From contig NZ_CP015027.1 of the NCBI RefSeq assembly GCF_002077155.1, positions 620,001 through 684,000 on the forward strand: a stretch of 64,000 nt of DNA. Reading direction: 5' to 3'. The translations under genes and the position numbers were made by a program. Shown one piece after another: positions 53,078 through 62,666 of the stretch. The notes beneath the pieces are model-generated. The model did not search any database, was not told the origin of the DNA, and saw only the letters and a list, made by a program, of their open reading frames with translations. Source of the stretch: Sporosarcina sp. P33 (GTDB lineage Bacteria > Bacillota > Bacilli > Bacillales_A > Planococcaceae). Position 1 is the stretch's first letter; each line of letters starts with the position of its first letter.

Positions 53078-53093
53078 CTTATTTCCAGCTGAC

Positions 53094-53651
53094 TTAATAA
53101 TAAGGCGAAATTAGGATATACACAAGCACTCCCGTGAAACTGACATACAGCCAGATCGGCATAGTCCAGCGGGCGATTTTGCGGTGACGGTCGTTTTCCA
53201 TATTCCATGCCCTTGCAACGCTTGTTAATGCGAGCGGAACAATTGCCGCAGCGAGAACAATATGCGAGAACAGTATGAAATAATAGAAGCCCGCCATAAA
53301 GCCGCTTCCGCCAAACGGAGTGGACTCTGATAAAAAATGATAGGTTACATAAGTGACCAAAAACAAAGCTGTAGTTCCAAAAGCTGCGTAGATAAAACGC
53401 TGATGCACTTTGACATTCTTCTTCAAGATGGCAATCAGTGCGCATACGAGAAAGATGAAAGTAAAGCTGTTAAATATTGCATTCAATAAAGGCAGAATTG
53501 TAATATCGAACGCAGTGAAATTTTCTACGCCCGGCATACCCGCCAAAACACCGATTGCACCGATGAGAATGACCGAGATAATGATGATCGCCGGACGGTA
53601 ATTGCGTTTCCTGAACGTTCCGGATACATTTGTCTGATTACTGTAATTCAT
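53094..53651 (-). CDS. DUF420 membrane protein (CtaM/YozB-like)
   Basis: A 185-aa protein with five membrane helices and conserved histidines typical of DUF420 (VHQRFIYAAFGTTALFLVTYVTYHF, FSHIVLAAAIVPLALTSVARAW, HRKIARWTMPIWLYVSFTGVLVY). Its relatives YozB/CtaM are needed for maturation of heme-copper oxidases in Bacillus and Staphylococcus, so it may act with the ctaB product from 45155. AGGAG lies nine bases before the ATG. Monocistronic with its own terminator. Confidence 0.88.
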   Translation of the reverse strand: MNYSNQTNVSGTFRKRNYRPAIIIISVILIGAIGVLAGMPGVENFTAFDITILPLLNAIFNSFTFIFLVCALIAILKKNVKVHQRFIYAAFGTTALFLVTYVTYHFLSESTPFGGSGFMAGFYYFILFSHIVLAAAIVPLALTSVARAWNMENDRHRKIARWTMPIWLYVSFTGVLVYILISPYY

Positions 53652-53710
53652 CTATTGACACTCCTACTCCTATATTCATAACTACCCTACATCGTACCAT
53701 ACGTAACGCA

Positions 53711-54610
53711 TCATTCAGATGATAATTGTGTCGATTTATGAAATTCCATTTCGTTTTCATCTCTGAATTCATCTATTACTTTAATAAACTTTTTAATGGT
53801 AGGTGTCAAATATGAATCGGCGCGCCGAACGAACACTGTTTTAATCCGGCTGTATTTTGGCGGCAGATGATAACAATAGACCAGCCCCTGTTCAACGAGA
53901 TGCGAAACCGTCGACATCGGAACAAATGTCACACCAAGTCCTGCAGCGACACTTCCTAGAATTGTCTCAAGCGTTCCAAACTCCATCATTTTCGTCGCTT
54001 TAAACTTTTCGTCCTCCAGCCATAATTCCAAACGCGCCCTGTAACCGCAGCCTTTTCTGAAACATAGAATTGGTTCATCTTTAATATCCTCAATGGATTG
54101 GAACGGTTTATTCGACAATAACACCAGTTCTTCTTCAAGCACATCATGTACTGCGAGATCAGGATGGGTAGTCCCTTCAGAAATAAATGCTCCATCGAGC
54201 TGATGATTCAGAACTTTATACTGGAGCCGCTCTGTTACGCCTGTCAGTAAAGAGATATCGACCTGTTTGTATTTTTTATTGTATCTGGACAGAATAATCG
54301 GTAATTTGATGACGGTTTCGACAGAACCAAGTTCCAATTTCCCAGATGGTTCCTTGTCGTTTTGCACGACTTTTCTCATTTCGTTGGTAAGAGATAGGAT
54401 TTTCTCGCTGTATATGAGCAAGCGCTTGCCTTCGGGCGTCAGAATCATTCCCCGGTTATGCCGGTTGAATAAAGGTGTTTTCAATTCGTTTTCAAGCTTC
54501 TGTATACGCGACGTAATATTAGATTGCACATAGCGAAGTTCTTTCGCAGCGGCGGTGATAGTCCCTTTTTCTGCTACCATCTGGAATATTTCCAAGTCTT
54601 TAAATTCCAT
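53711..54610 (-). CDS. LysR-family transcriptional regulator
   Basis: A 299-aa regulator: N-terminal helix-turn-helix (EFKDLEIFQMVAEKGTITAAAKELRYVQSNITSRIQKLENEL) and a C-terminal effector domain (GKLELGSVET, GAFISEGTTHPDL, VTFVPMSTVSHL). It is divergent from the EamA exporter gene at 54742, with 131 bp between, the usual arrangement of a LysR protein and its target. ATG at 54610 follows GGAGG by six bases. Effector unknown. Confidence 0.92.
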   Translation of the reverse strand: MEFKDLEIFQMVAEKGTITAAAKELRYVQSNITSRIQKLENELKTPLFNRHNRGMILTPEGKRLLIYSEKILSLTNEMRKVVQNDKEPSGKLELGSVETVIKLPIILSRYNKKYKQVDISLLTGVTERLQYKVLNHQLDGAFISEGTTHPDLAVHDVLEEELVLLSNKPFQSIEDIKDEPILCFRKGCGYRARLELWLEDEKFKATKMMEFGTLETILGSVAAGLGVTFVPMSTVSHLVEQGLVYCYHLPPKYSRIKTVFVRRADSYLTPTIKKFIKVIDEFRDENEMEFHKSTQLSSE

Positions 54611-54741
54611 AGTCACCCTCCTGCATAGTCTGTTATCTCCATGATATCATTAAAATCGATAGTAGTCATCATTATAATTCGTTTTACGTGATGTCGAAAG
54701 TGTAGTTAACTAGAGGTAGTACTTCAAGGAGGCTTACTTTG

Positions 54742-55713
54742 ATGAAAAACAAAATTATCTGGGGTGCATTTCTCTGTTTTATTGCAGCCGCGTCATGGGG
54801 TGCGATGTTCCCTGTTGCCAATAGCGCATTTAACGCCATTGATCCATTTTATTTTACATTGATCCGCTATGTATCGGTAACTGTTCTATTAGTAATTTTA
54901 TTGCTGTGGAAGGAAGGGAAACAGGCTTTTCGTTTCGAGAAAAAAGGACTTTCGCTTTGGTTCTTCGGAACGATGGCATTCGTTGTTTATAATCTATTTA
55001 TATTTTGGGGCCAGGACTTGATGGGTGAACCGGGTGTGATGGTGGCATCGATTTCTGAGGCAATGATGCCGATGATCTCCATTGTCATTGTCTGGATGCT
55101 GAGCCGGCACAAGCCGCATGGTTTTACACTTACTTGCGTATTCACAGCATTTGTTGGTGTCATGCTTGTTATTACGAAAGGTGATCTCCGGACGTTTTTG
55201 ACGGCGACTGACGATATTATTCCTTCACTGCTCATATTCATCGCTGTAGTCGGCTGGGTGATTTATACGATGGGCGGCAATCATTTTAGTGAATGGTCCG
55301 CACTGCGGTATTCTACGCTGAGCTGCCTGCTCGGTACAGTAACAGCTGTCGTGGTAGTGTTCTTTGTTACACTGACAGGCTATATTTCAGTTCCGACTGC
55401 TGAGACGCTGCAGACTGTGACGCCGCATATGCTGTTTATGATTGCTTTCCCCGGTATTATTGCATTGCTCGGATGGAATGTCGGAGTACGTATTTTATCT
55501 CCATTAAACGGTTTGCTGTTCATTAATTTTGTGCCGGTAACAACGCTGGTTATTTCGTTTGTGCAAGGGTATCAGCTGACTGTCTTTGATTATATCGGCA
55601 CGGTGTTTATTATTGCATCGCTTCTTGGAAACAATATCTTTCTGCGTCTTCAGGATAAGCGGAAGGCGGAAGAGCTGCAATATAAAAAACATAAAGTTCA
55701 GCCAAGTTTGTAA
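54742..55713 (+). CDS. EamA/DMT-family transporter
   Basis: A 323-aa protein with ten membrane helices in two EamA repeats (ASWGAMFPVANSAFNAIDPFYFTLIRY and the later LLIFIAVVGWVIYTMGGNHFSEWSALRYSTLS). Family members export amino acids or other metabolites. AAGGAGG is nine bases before the ATG. Divergent from a LysR gene which probably controls it. Substrate unknown. A terminator pair follows. Confidence 0.9.
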   Translation: MKNKIIWGAFLCFIAAASWGAMFPVANSAFNAIDPFYFTLIRYVSVTVLLVILLLWKEGKQAFRFEKKGLSLWFFGTMAFVVYNLFIFWGQDLMGEPGVMVASISEAMMPMISIVIVWMLSRHKPHGFTLTCVFTAFVGVMLVITKGDLRTFLTATDDIIPSLLIFIAVVGWVIYTMGGNHFSEWSALRYSTLSCLLGTVTAVVVVFFVTLTGYISVPTAETLQTVTPHMLFMIAFPGIIALLGWNVGVRILSPLNGLLFINFVPVTTLVISFVQGYQLTVFDYIGTVFIIASLLGNNIFLRLQDKRKAEELQYKKHKVQPSL

Positions 55714-55772
55714 CGAATACATTCGGAATAGAAAATCAGTTCCATCAGAAGATTTGAGGGAATCATGCAATA

Positions 55773-55815
55773 AAAAAACTGAAGACAACGTCCTGACTAA
55801 GGATACGTCTTCAGC
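55773..55815 (-). terminator. Terminator of the second chemoreceptor gene
   Basis: CTGAAGAC / GTCTTCAG stem with inner GTCCTGA / TAAGGAT pairing, followed on the minus strand by seven T residues. Confidence 0.7.
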
Positions 55816-55818
55816 CCG

Positions 55819-55853
55819 GGCAGGTGACCGATCAGTCAGCTGCCCTTTTTTTA
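55819..55853 (+). terminator. Terminator after the EamA gene
   Basis: GGGCAG ... CTGCCC stem with inner TGAC / GTCA, followed by TTTTTTT on the plus strand. Confidence 0.75.
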
Positions 55854-55861
55854 TGATGACG

Positions 55862-57487
55862 CTAGAATTTAAACCGGTGAACGATGCGGTTCAGAGCTGC
55901 TGCCTGGTCCGTCAGTCTCACAGCATCGCTTGCCAGCTGCTGAATGCCTTCTACTTGTTCGTCCATGCCGGCTACTGTCTCTGTGACACTTTCCGTAAAC
56001 TGTTCAGAGATTTTAGTAATTTGTTCTATGATCTTTTCAATCTGTTCGCCGTCCCGCATTAGTTCTTCCGCGTGGCGGCTGTTGCTGCTGACCGCTGATT
56101 TCGTCTCGACTACGGCTTCATTCATTAGATTGATGGACTGCCCCGCCACTTTGACGATTTCCACACCTTCTTGGATAGTCGCTGTATTGGATTCAACTTG
56201 CTCTACTGCATTCTTGACTTCATGATTGGTATGTTCAAGTGTCCGTACTACATCATTTGCAAAGTCGTTCGTTTCTTCCGCGAGTTTCCTAACTTCATTG
56301 GCAACGACCGAAAAACCACTTCCGGCTTCTCCGGCACGCGCAGCTTCTATGGAGGCGTTTAACGCCAATAAATTTGTTTGTTCCGCAATCTTGGTAATGA
56401 GGGACACTTTTTGGATCACTTGATTAATATCATCCGCTACCCGCATGATTTTTTGTGAAGACATATGGACAGCATCATTGATTTGCTGCATTTTCTCTTC
56501 TGTTTCTTCAATGGCCTGATTCCCTTCCGAAGCAGCGGCGGAGGCATTTTCTGACACAGCAAGCGTCCGCTGAATTCGTGCCTCCATTTCACGAATACCC
56601 TGCATCATTGTTTGTACCATGGCATTGGCTGAATGTAGAGAGGATAATTGCTGTTCGGTTCCCCCTTGGAAGTTTTGCAATGTTTGTCCATAGGAAGTAA
56701 ACACATCGGACAGCCGATTTGCTTCCGATGCCTGCACTTCACTGATACGATCCACGACTCCTGATGAATGATCGAGTTCAGTGACGATATTTTTTGTGCC
56801 GATTACGATTTTATTGATTTCAAAGCCGATTTGATTAAATTCAGATCTGGATCGCTCTGTAACTTCCGCCGTCAGATCACCTGCAGAAATTCTTCTGGTC
56901 ACTCTGCGCCACGAACGAATCCCTTTCATGACAATGCTGTATAATCCCATCGTGAAAATTCCCGACAGAATGAGTGAAGTGACTGCGAATACCGCCCCTT
57001 GTTTCAGCGATAAACCATACATATTCGCAATAAACGCCATGGCGGCGGCAGGCAACAGAATCGCCGCTACCGTGCCAAACAGAATATATTTCTGATGGTT
57101 GATCCTGCCGAGGCGCAAGGTAAATTGTTTGCCGTCCGCCCTTACGATGGGCGCCGAAGCATCGATAAGCCGCTCCCCTGATTGCCGATCGTATACTTGG
57201 AGCAATGGTGTCTGCGTGTTCGCTGCTTTTAAACCGATGGCATCAGAAAACACAGTGCCTTCCCATAGGCGGTTGGTGTGAATATAGCTGCGTCCTGTTT
57301 CATCTACAATGACGAAATATTCATCATCGCCCAGATGATCATCAAGCAGCTGATGGAGACGCTGATAATTTACGGAAAAAGACTGCTCATTTTCAATTAA
57401 TGGCTGAATACGTTTCGTAACTTGCTGCACTTTGCTTAGTGCTTTTCTCGCGGAGGGTGTTTTTAGCAGTTTATCCAATGACTTCAC
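55862..57487 (-). CDS. Methyl-accepting chemotaxis protein, unusual topology
   Basis: A 541-aa chemoreceptor without an N-terminal signal anchor. The first 135 residues look soluble and contain a PAS/Cache-like stretch ([24 protein letters not shown]), followed by two close membrane helices (about 140-160 and 165-187), a HAMP-like linker ([16 protein letters not shown]), and a signalling domain with [44 protein letters not shown]. With both helices after the sensor, the input domain should be cytoplasmic. Ends in a terminator. The ligand is unknown. Confidence 0.9.
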   Translation of the reverse strand: MKSLDKLLKTPSARKALSKVQQVTKRIQPLIENEQSFSVNYQRLHQLLDDHLGDDEYFVIVDETGRSYIHTNRLWEGTVFSDAIGLKAANTQTPLLQVYDRQSGERLIDASAPIVRADGKQFTLRLGRINHQKYILFGTVAAILLPAAAMAFIANMYGLSLKQGAVFAVTSLILSGIFTMGLYSIVMKGIRSWRRVTRRISAGDLTAEVTERSRSEFNQIGFEINKIVIGTKNIVTELDHSSGVVDRISEVQASEANRLSDVFTSYGQTLQNFQGGTEQQLSSLHSANAMVQTMMQGIREMEARIQRTLAVSENASAAASEGNQAIEETEEKMQQINDAVHMSSQKIMRVADDINQVIQKVSLITKIAEQTNLLALNASIEAARAGEAGSGFSVVANEVRKLAEETNDFANDVVRTLEHTNHEVKNAVEQVESNTATIQEGVEIVKVAGQSINLMNEAVVETKSAVSSNSRHAEELMRDGEQIEKIIEQITKISEQFTESVTETVAGMDEQVEGIQQLASDAVRLTDQAAALNRIVHRFKF

Positions 57488-57670
57488 CTCATTCAGTTCT
57501 TATATACTATATCTCGAATATATCACAGAATAAGAGAAAGGTCACAATTTATTTTATTATCAGTCATTTGTTCCATCGCAAAATAAGCGCTATGTAAATC
57601 TGCATTTTACCGCTCTAGTAGCGATGGTTATATTTACCGTTCCCTAAAATTTATTAACTATAGAATTATT

Positions 57671-57703
57671 AAAAAGTGCACAGAACGGATCTGTGCACTT
57701 TTC
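57671..57703 (-). terminator. Terminator of the SLH-NlpC/P60 gene
   Basis: AAAGTGCACAGA / TCTGTGCACTTT stem with short loop and T/A runs. Confidence 0.85.
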
Positions 57704-59245
57704 TCATTGAAGATATCTTCTCGCCGAAATGTATTCGGACTTATATGGCTCTGTTGTGATAGGAATGATTTCCACTGTGCGTTTCGGATTCGGCGCATGG
57801 ATCATTTGACCGTTGCCGGCATACATTCCTACGTGGTGGATGGCTCCTTTGCCTTGATTATAGGCAAAGAACAGTAAATCTCCCGGCTGCAAGTCTTTTT
57901 TCAGCACTTTTATGCCATTTGCCGCCTGTACAGAAGCATCTCTTGGTAAGCTGATGCCGTGCTGTCTGTAAACAGAGTAAGTGAATCCTGAGCAATCCAG
58001 CCCAAAGCCGGAAGTTCCTGCCCATAGATAGGTCAGCCCGTCAAACAGTTTGGCTGTATCAAGGATCTGCTTCGATGTCGGCTTTGGCATACTGCCGTCA
58101 GCACCAGCCAGTTTTGCTGCATTCCTGTCGATATACTTCACACCGTCAGCGGGCGTCTGCACAGCAAACCGGGTATCTGTCACTTTCACAACGGGCAGTG
58201 CCGTATTGAAGCTGATTGTCCGGAATGGTTTTTTACCGTTCTCATCATACGTTAGGTCCGCTGATTTCGCATTGACCATGGCCGTATCGCATGTTGCATA
58301 ATTGGGATACACTGCGGCCAGATGGTTCTTGGGCATCCAGCCCGGATAACCCGCGGCATGCTTCGGCGAGCTTTGATCGGGCACCGCCACTTTCACCCAG
58401 TCCCCTTTTGTCTGCAAAACTTTTACTTTTTGTCCGTAAAGTGCCTGTGTTTCTAATTTCCCGACGAGCCACTGCTTTTCGCGCAAGCTCATGGCAGCGA
58501 CCCATTTTGTAATGTCAGGTGTTTTCGCGACAGCAAACGCATCTGCGGGACGAGTCTTTCCCGGTTCTTTCCAAAGTGTCGCGACAGGCACATTGACAAT
58601 TTGCTCAGATGTGTTGTCGGGCTTATAGCAAGCGGGCTGCTCTCTGAATGCAGGCTCCAGAATACGGGCAAGAAACACTGCGAAATGCGCACGAGTCAAA
58701 GTTTGATTCGGTTTAAATGTATTATCTAGAAATCCAGTCGTGATTGCATTCGCAAATAACACCTGGATATCCCGAAGCGCCCAATAAGCAGCAGGCACGT
58801 CACGGAATCTGTATGCCGACTTGCCTGTCAGATCAAACGCCCGGATAAATACTGCAGCCATTTGTCCGCGTTTCAAGTACCCATTCGGCTGAAATTCTTT
58901 TTTCTCATTGCCCATGAAAATCTCTTCATCGGCCATGGCCGCGATCAGTGCATATTGCGGATGTGACTTGCTGACGTCAGAAAATTTTACATCAGGCCGG
59001 TTAGTTAACGGCAGCTTTAGTGCACGCTGAATCATTCCCGATGCTTCCAGACGTGTAATCGGTTCATTGGCACGAAACTTGGTGTTCGGCTGTTCAATGA
59101 TTACGCCACGGTCGGCCAAGTATTGAATTTCAGCAGCTGCTGAGTGCTGTGAGCTGACGTCCTGGAAGGCTGCAGCGACGGATGAATCAGGAAAAGCAGA
59201 TACGGCCAACAGGATTGCCAGCAATAGCCCGCAAATTTTTTTCAA
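57704..59245 (-). CDS. SLH-domain NlpC/P60 cell-wall hydrolase
   Basis: A 513-aa secreted protein. Signal peptide (residues 1-25), three SLH repeats (about 27-205: AAEIQYLADRGVI, ITRLEASGMIQRAL, LKRGQMAAVFIRAF, LTRAHFAVFLARIL), a middle SH3-like region (about 215-390), and a C-terminal NlpC/P60 peptidase with Cys in LDCSGFTYSVYRQHG, His in IHHVGMYAG and His in MIHAPN. It should bind pyruvylated wall polymer and cleave peptidoglycan peptides at the surface. The order SLH first, peptidase last is intact. Confidence 0.92.
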   Translation of the reverse strand: MKKICGLLLAILLAVSAFPDSSVAAAFQDVSSQHSAAAEIQYLADRGVIIEQPNTKFRANEPITRLEASGMIQRALKLPLTNRPDVKFSDVSKSHPQYALIAAMADEEIFMGNEKKEFQPNGYLKRGQMAAVFIRAFDLTGKSAYRFRDVPAAYWALRDIQVLFANAITTGFLDNTFKPNQTLTRAHFAVFLARILEPAFREQPACYKPDNTSEQIVNVPVATLWKEPGKTRPADAFAVAKTPDITKWVAAMSLREKQWLVGKLETQALYGQKVKVLQTKGDWVKVAVPDQSSPKHAAGYPGWMPKNHLAAVYPNYATCDTAMVNAKSADLTYDENGKKPFRTISFNTALPVVKVTDTRFAVQTPADGVKYIDRNAAKLAGADGSMPKPTSKQILDTAKLFDGLTYLWAGTSGFGLDCSGFTYSVYRQHGISLPRDASVQAANGIKVLKKDLQPGDLLFFAYNQGKGAIHHVGMYAGNGQMIHAPNPKRTVEIIPITTEPYKSEYISARRYLQ

Positions 59246-59438
59246 GTGAAGACACTTCCATTCTATTAAATTGATTTGCCTTAACTATACCTGAGCAATA
59301 TTTCTTTGTATAGAAATAATTCTAAAAAGTGGCAGTTTCTGCTGAGCGAGGCGGATGCTGCAGGCAATGCTGGCATCCGTATGTTATAACGCTGAAGATG
59401 CTATGTGCCCCGCTTATGCCCTCGCATGACCAATCACG

Positions 59439-59482
59439 CAAAAAAGATGCCCCGTGAAGTTTTGTAACTTCACGGGGCATCT
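59439..59482 (-). terminator. Terminator of the argCJBD operon
   Basis: AGATGCCCCGTGAAGT / ACTTCACGGGGCATCT, 16-bp perfect stem, followed on the minus strand by TTTTTT; 50 bp after argD. Confidence 0.92.
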
Positions 59483-59531
59483 GTAAACAATATGAATAGC
59501 AGTTCACCGACTGCCTTAATTCATGTATTGG

Positions 59532-60662
59532 TTACGTTAAGACGTTTTTCAAAATGGCTACCGCCTGATCAATTTCTTCTTTAGAAACCGTCAGCGGAGG
59601 CAACAGACGGATGACATGGGTTCCTGCAGGCACAAGCAGCAGGCCTTGTTTTTCGGCTTCTTGAATATACGGCCCAATCTCTTTGCTGGAATGGATACCT
59701 ATCAATAAACCGTTGCCCCGAACGGTATATTTTCCGCCGGGCAATTCAGCCTGAAGCTGTTTCTTGAGGTAGGCTGCATGTTCTTGAACGTTTTTCAGGA
59801 AAGCGGGATCAAATACATGATCAACTACGGTTTGTGCCACAGAGACAGCCAGCGGATTGCCGCCGAATGTTGTACCGTGTGAACCCGGTCCGAATGTATC
59901 GAAAAACTTTTCCCCTGCCAGCAATGCACCGATCGGGAAACCGCCGCCAAGCCCTTTTGCAAGAGAAATGATATCCGGTTTCAATGCAGTCTGTTCGTAC
60001 GCATAGCGGGTGCCTGTGCGGCCAATTCCAGTCTGCACTTCGTCGATGATCAGAAGAATGCCGTGTTCTCTGCACGCTTCCATGATTGCCTCTGCAAAAG
60101 CCGGTTCGACGGAGTTGACACCGCCCTCAGCCTGAATGACTTCAAGCATGATTGCGGCAACATTTCCATTCACCGCCTGCTTCAGTGCAGTCACGTCATT
60201 AAAAGGCAACGCTTCAAAGCTCTCGAGCATCGGGCCAAAACCTGCCTGAATCTTATCCTGTCCGGTTGCTGACATTGCGCCGAACGTCCGGCCGTGGAAT
60301 GACTGTTTGAAAGTAAGGATCAGATGCTTCCCTGTATGTTTTCTTGCCAGCTTGATTGCAGCTTCATTCGCTTCCGCACCGCTGTTGCAAAATAACGCAT
60401 AGGACAGGTCAGTATGTTTCGTTAATGATTCTGCAAGCTTTTCCTGCTCAGGACTTTCAAATAGATTTGAAATATGCCATAGTTTTTCACTCTGTTCCTG
60501 CAGCGCTTTGACAATCGCAGGGTGAGCATGACCTAAGCTGACGACAGCTATGCCGCTCGTAAAGTCCAGGTACTCTTTCCCTTTGTCGTCTGTCACGATG
60601 GTACCCTGTCCTTTGACGAGATGTACCGCGCGTCTTGCGTAGTTATTAAATAAAGAAGTCAC
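59532..60662 (-). CDS. argD: acetylornithine aminotransferase
   Basis: PLP enzyme converting N-acetylglutamate semialdehyde to N-acetylornithine. The 376-aa class III aminotransferase has FCNSGAEANEAAIKLAR, SFHGRTFGAMSATGQ, LIIDEVQTGIGRTG, and the PLP-binding Lys in ISLAKGLGGGFPIGA. It overlaps argB by four bases. The last gene of argCJBD in this window; carA/B and argF that follow in B. subtilis are absent, replaced by the terminator. Confidence 0.97.
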   Translation of the reverse strand: MTSLFNNYARRAVHLVKGQGTIVTDDKGKEYLDFTSGIAVVSLGHAHPAIVKALQEQSEKLWHISNLFESPEQEKLAESLTKHTDLSYALFCNSGAEANEAAIKLARKHTGKHLILTFKQSFHGRTFGAMSATGQDKIQAGFGPMLESFEALPFNDVTALKQAVNGNVAAIMLEVIQAEGGVNSVEPAFAEAIMEACREHGILLIIDEVQTGIGRTGTRYAYEQTALKPDIISLAKGLGGGFPIGALLAGEKFFDTFGPGSHGTTFGGNPLAVSVAQTVVDHVFDPAFLKNVQEHAAYLKKQLQAELPGGKYTVRGNGLLIGIHSSKEIGPYIQEAEKQGLLLVPAGTHVIRLLPPLTVSKEEIDQAVAILKNVLT

Positions 60663-61438
60663 ACAATTGCCTCCTCATTGGTAATGACCGTGCCGTTTAA
60701 CTGCTGACCAACAATCTGTACCGACGGAATCCCCGCTTCAAGACAGTCAATCGCCGCCATTACTTTCGGAATCATTCCGCCGTATATCTCCTCGGTCTTA
60801 ATCCAGCCGCGAATAGCTTCGGGTCTTACTTCAGCCTGCGGTTCATCATGAATTCTGATTCCCGGTGTATCGGTCACCAGCAGTAAACTTTCCGCATTCA
60901 CAGCCAATGCAATCTGACTTGCGACAGTGTCCGCATTGACATTCAAGGCCTCTCCTGAAGCAGTCGCGCCGATACAGGAAATGACAGGAATCACACCTGC
61001 ATCCAGCAATGTATCCAAAATGTCCGTCTTCACTTCCCGGATTTCTCCTACATAGCCGTATGTTTCGAAATCCAGCAGATCACATGTGAATAAATTTGCA
61101 TCGAATCCGCTTAAACCAACTGCCTGTATCCCTTCTTGATTGAAGCGGTGGACCAGCGCGGGGTTGACTTGACCAATCAAAATAGATTGCACGATTCCAA
61201 TTGCTTCTGCAGACGTGACACGAAAACCGTTCACTACTGTTGAAGCGATTTCCCGCTCTGCCAGTTCCTGATTAATATTCGGGCCGCCTCCATGGACGAT
61301 AAGTAATTGTATGCCATCTGCCTGCATTTCTTTCACGCGATGGAAAAATGATTCGCTCAGCTCGTCCAGCATGCTGCCGCCGAGTTTGATAACCTGCCGT
61401 TTAGGTACGGTAGGTTGCATTGATTTGGACGTAGTCAT
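60659..61438 (-). CDS. argB: acetylglutamate kinase
   Basis: Phosphorylates N-acetylglutamate, often the feedback-controlled step of arginine synthesis. Motifs: KLGGSMLDEL (ATP), VHGGGPNINQEL, and NADTVASQIALAVNAE. The start at 61438 overlaps argJ by 38 bases and has GGGGG twelve bases upstream; an inner ATG at 61420 gives a length closer to the family but lacks a ribosome binding site. 259 or 253 residues. Such a long overlap suggests tight coupling to argJ. Confidence 0.95.
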   Translation of the reverse strand: MTTSKSMQPTVPKRQVIKLGGSMLDELSESFFHRVKEMQADGIQLLIVHGGGPNINQELAEREIASTVVNGFRVTSAEAIGIVQSILIGQVNPALVHRFNQEGIQAVGLSGFDANLFTCDLLDFETYGYVGEIREVKTDILDTLLDAGVIPVISCIGATASGEALNVNADTVASQIALAVNAESLLLVTDTPGIRIHDEPQAEVRPEAIRGWIKTEEIYGGMIPKVMAAIDCLEAGIPSVQIVGQQLNGTVITNEEAIV

Positions 61439-62624
61439 ATGTCAGATCGCACCCCCATGCTTTTCCCTGGCCAGTTCCCTCGTTTAACTCAATCGCAAAT
61501 TTCACTTCATGCTGCTTTAAATAAACCAAAAGTTTTTCTTCTGAAAATGGAATCGGTTCGCCGCCGTCTACTACAAGCGTATCACCGATATAAATTTTGA
61601 TGTCTTCCGGGTTAACTGTCGCGCCGCTGTAGCCGACCGCCGCAATAATTCGGCCCCAATTGGCGTCGCAGCCGAATACTGCTGTTTTGACAAGCGGTGA
61701 ACCTACAACGGATTTTGCAATCTTTCGTGCTTCTTCATCAGTTGCCGCACCCGTTACTTTTGTTTCAATCAGCTTCGTTGCACCTTCGCCGTCTTTCGCA
61801 ATCATTTTCGCTAAGTCACGCGAGACAGCGTGTACTGCGTCAACAAAAGATTGCCATTCAGGATGGTCAGGCGTCAACGTTTTATTTCCTGCCATGCCGT
61901 TTGCCATAACCAGCACCATATCGTTTGTTGAAGTATCCCCGTCAACTGTAATGGAGTTGAACGTCACATCAGTAACATTTTTTAAAGCAAGCTGCAGATG
62001 TTCTGATTCGACGTTTGCGTCGGTCGTGATGAATCCAAGCATAGTCGCCATATTCGGCTCAATCATACCTGAACCTTTCGCTACTCCCGCCACGATGACT
62101 TCGCGGTCATCAATCACTGTTGCATACGCTGTATTTTTTGTTACGGTATCCGTTGTCAAGATCGCCTGCGAAAACTGAATCGAGCCTTCTAAAGTATCCA
62201 TAGGATTCAGTTTTTCAATTCCGGCCAGCAAAGGTTCCATTTTCATTTGTTCACCAATGACGCCTGTTGAAGCAACCCCGACCAAGTGCTGATCAATACC
62301 TAAGTGTTCAGCCGTTTTTTGCTGCATCGTAATTGCATCTTTCATGCCTTGTTTGCCTGTGCATGCATTCGCATTGCCCGAATTAATGACAATCGCCTGC
62401 ATTTTTTGTGTCTCATACACAACTTGCTTTGTGACCTGAAGCGGAGCTGCCTGGATTGCATTCGTTGTGAAGACACCCGCTACACTCGCCGGCACTTCGC
62501 TGACCAATAAAGCCAGATCATTCTTCTTATGCTTCAGTCCGCAGTGAATACCGACTGCTTTATATCCTTTTGGTGAAATGATATTTTTACGCGAGATGCG
62601 CTTCATGCTTTCGATGGTTTCCAT
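61401..62624 (-). CDS. argJ: bifunctional ornithine acetyltransferase / N-acetylglutamate synthase
   Basis: Recycles the acetyl group from acetylornithine to glutamate. A 407-aa precursor that cleaves itself into alpha and beta chains before the nucleophile Thr in EPNMATMLGF (about residue 194). Other motifs: NSGNANACTG, TVDGDTSTNDM, and CDANWGRIIAA. Presence of an acetyl-recycling ArgJ fits the absence of argE in the operon. GAGGGGAG is seven bases before the ATG. Confidence 0.96.
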   Translation of the reverse strand: METIESMKRISRKNIISPKGYKAVGIHCGLKHKKNDLALLVSEVPASVAGVFTTNAIQAAPLQVTKQVVYETQKMQAIVINSGNANACTGKQGMKDAITMQQKTAEHLGIDQHLVGVASTGVIGEQMKMEPLLAGIEKLNPMDTLEGSIQFSQAILTTDTVTKNTAYATVIDDREVIVAGVAKGSGMIEPNMATMLGFITTDANVESEHLQLALKNVTDVTFNSITVDGDTSTNDMVLVMANGMAGNKTLTPDHPEWQSFVDAVHAVSRDLAKMIAKDGEGATKLIETKVTGAATDEEARKIAKSVVGSPLVKTAVFGCDANWGRIIAAVGYSGATVNPEDIKIYIGDTLVVDGGEPIPFSEEKLLVYLKQHEVKFAIELNEGTGQGKAWGCDLTYDYVQINATYRT

Positions 62625-62666
62625 ATAAGTGCTCCCCTCAATTCTCTGTTTCTTATTATCTGCCGA

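Noticed and set aside
61660-62178. 172-aa plus-strand frame within argJ
   Set aside because: Antisense to an essential, fully conserved gene with no independent support.
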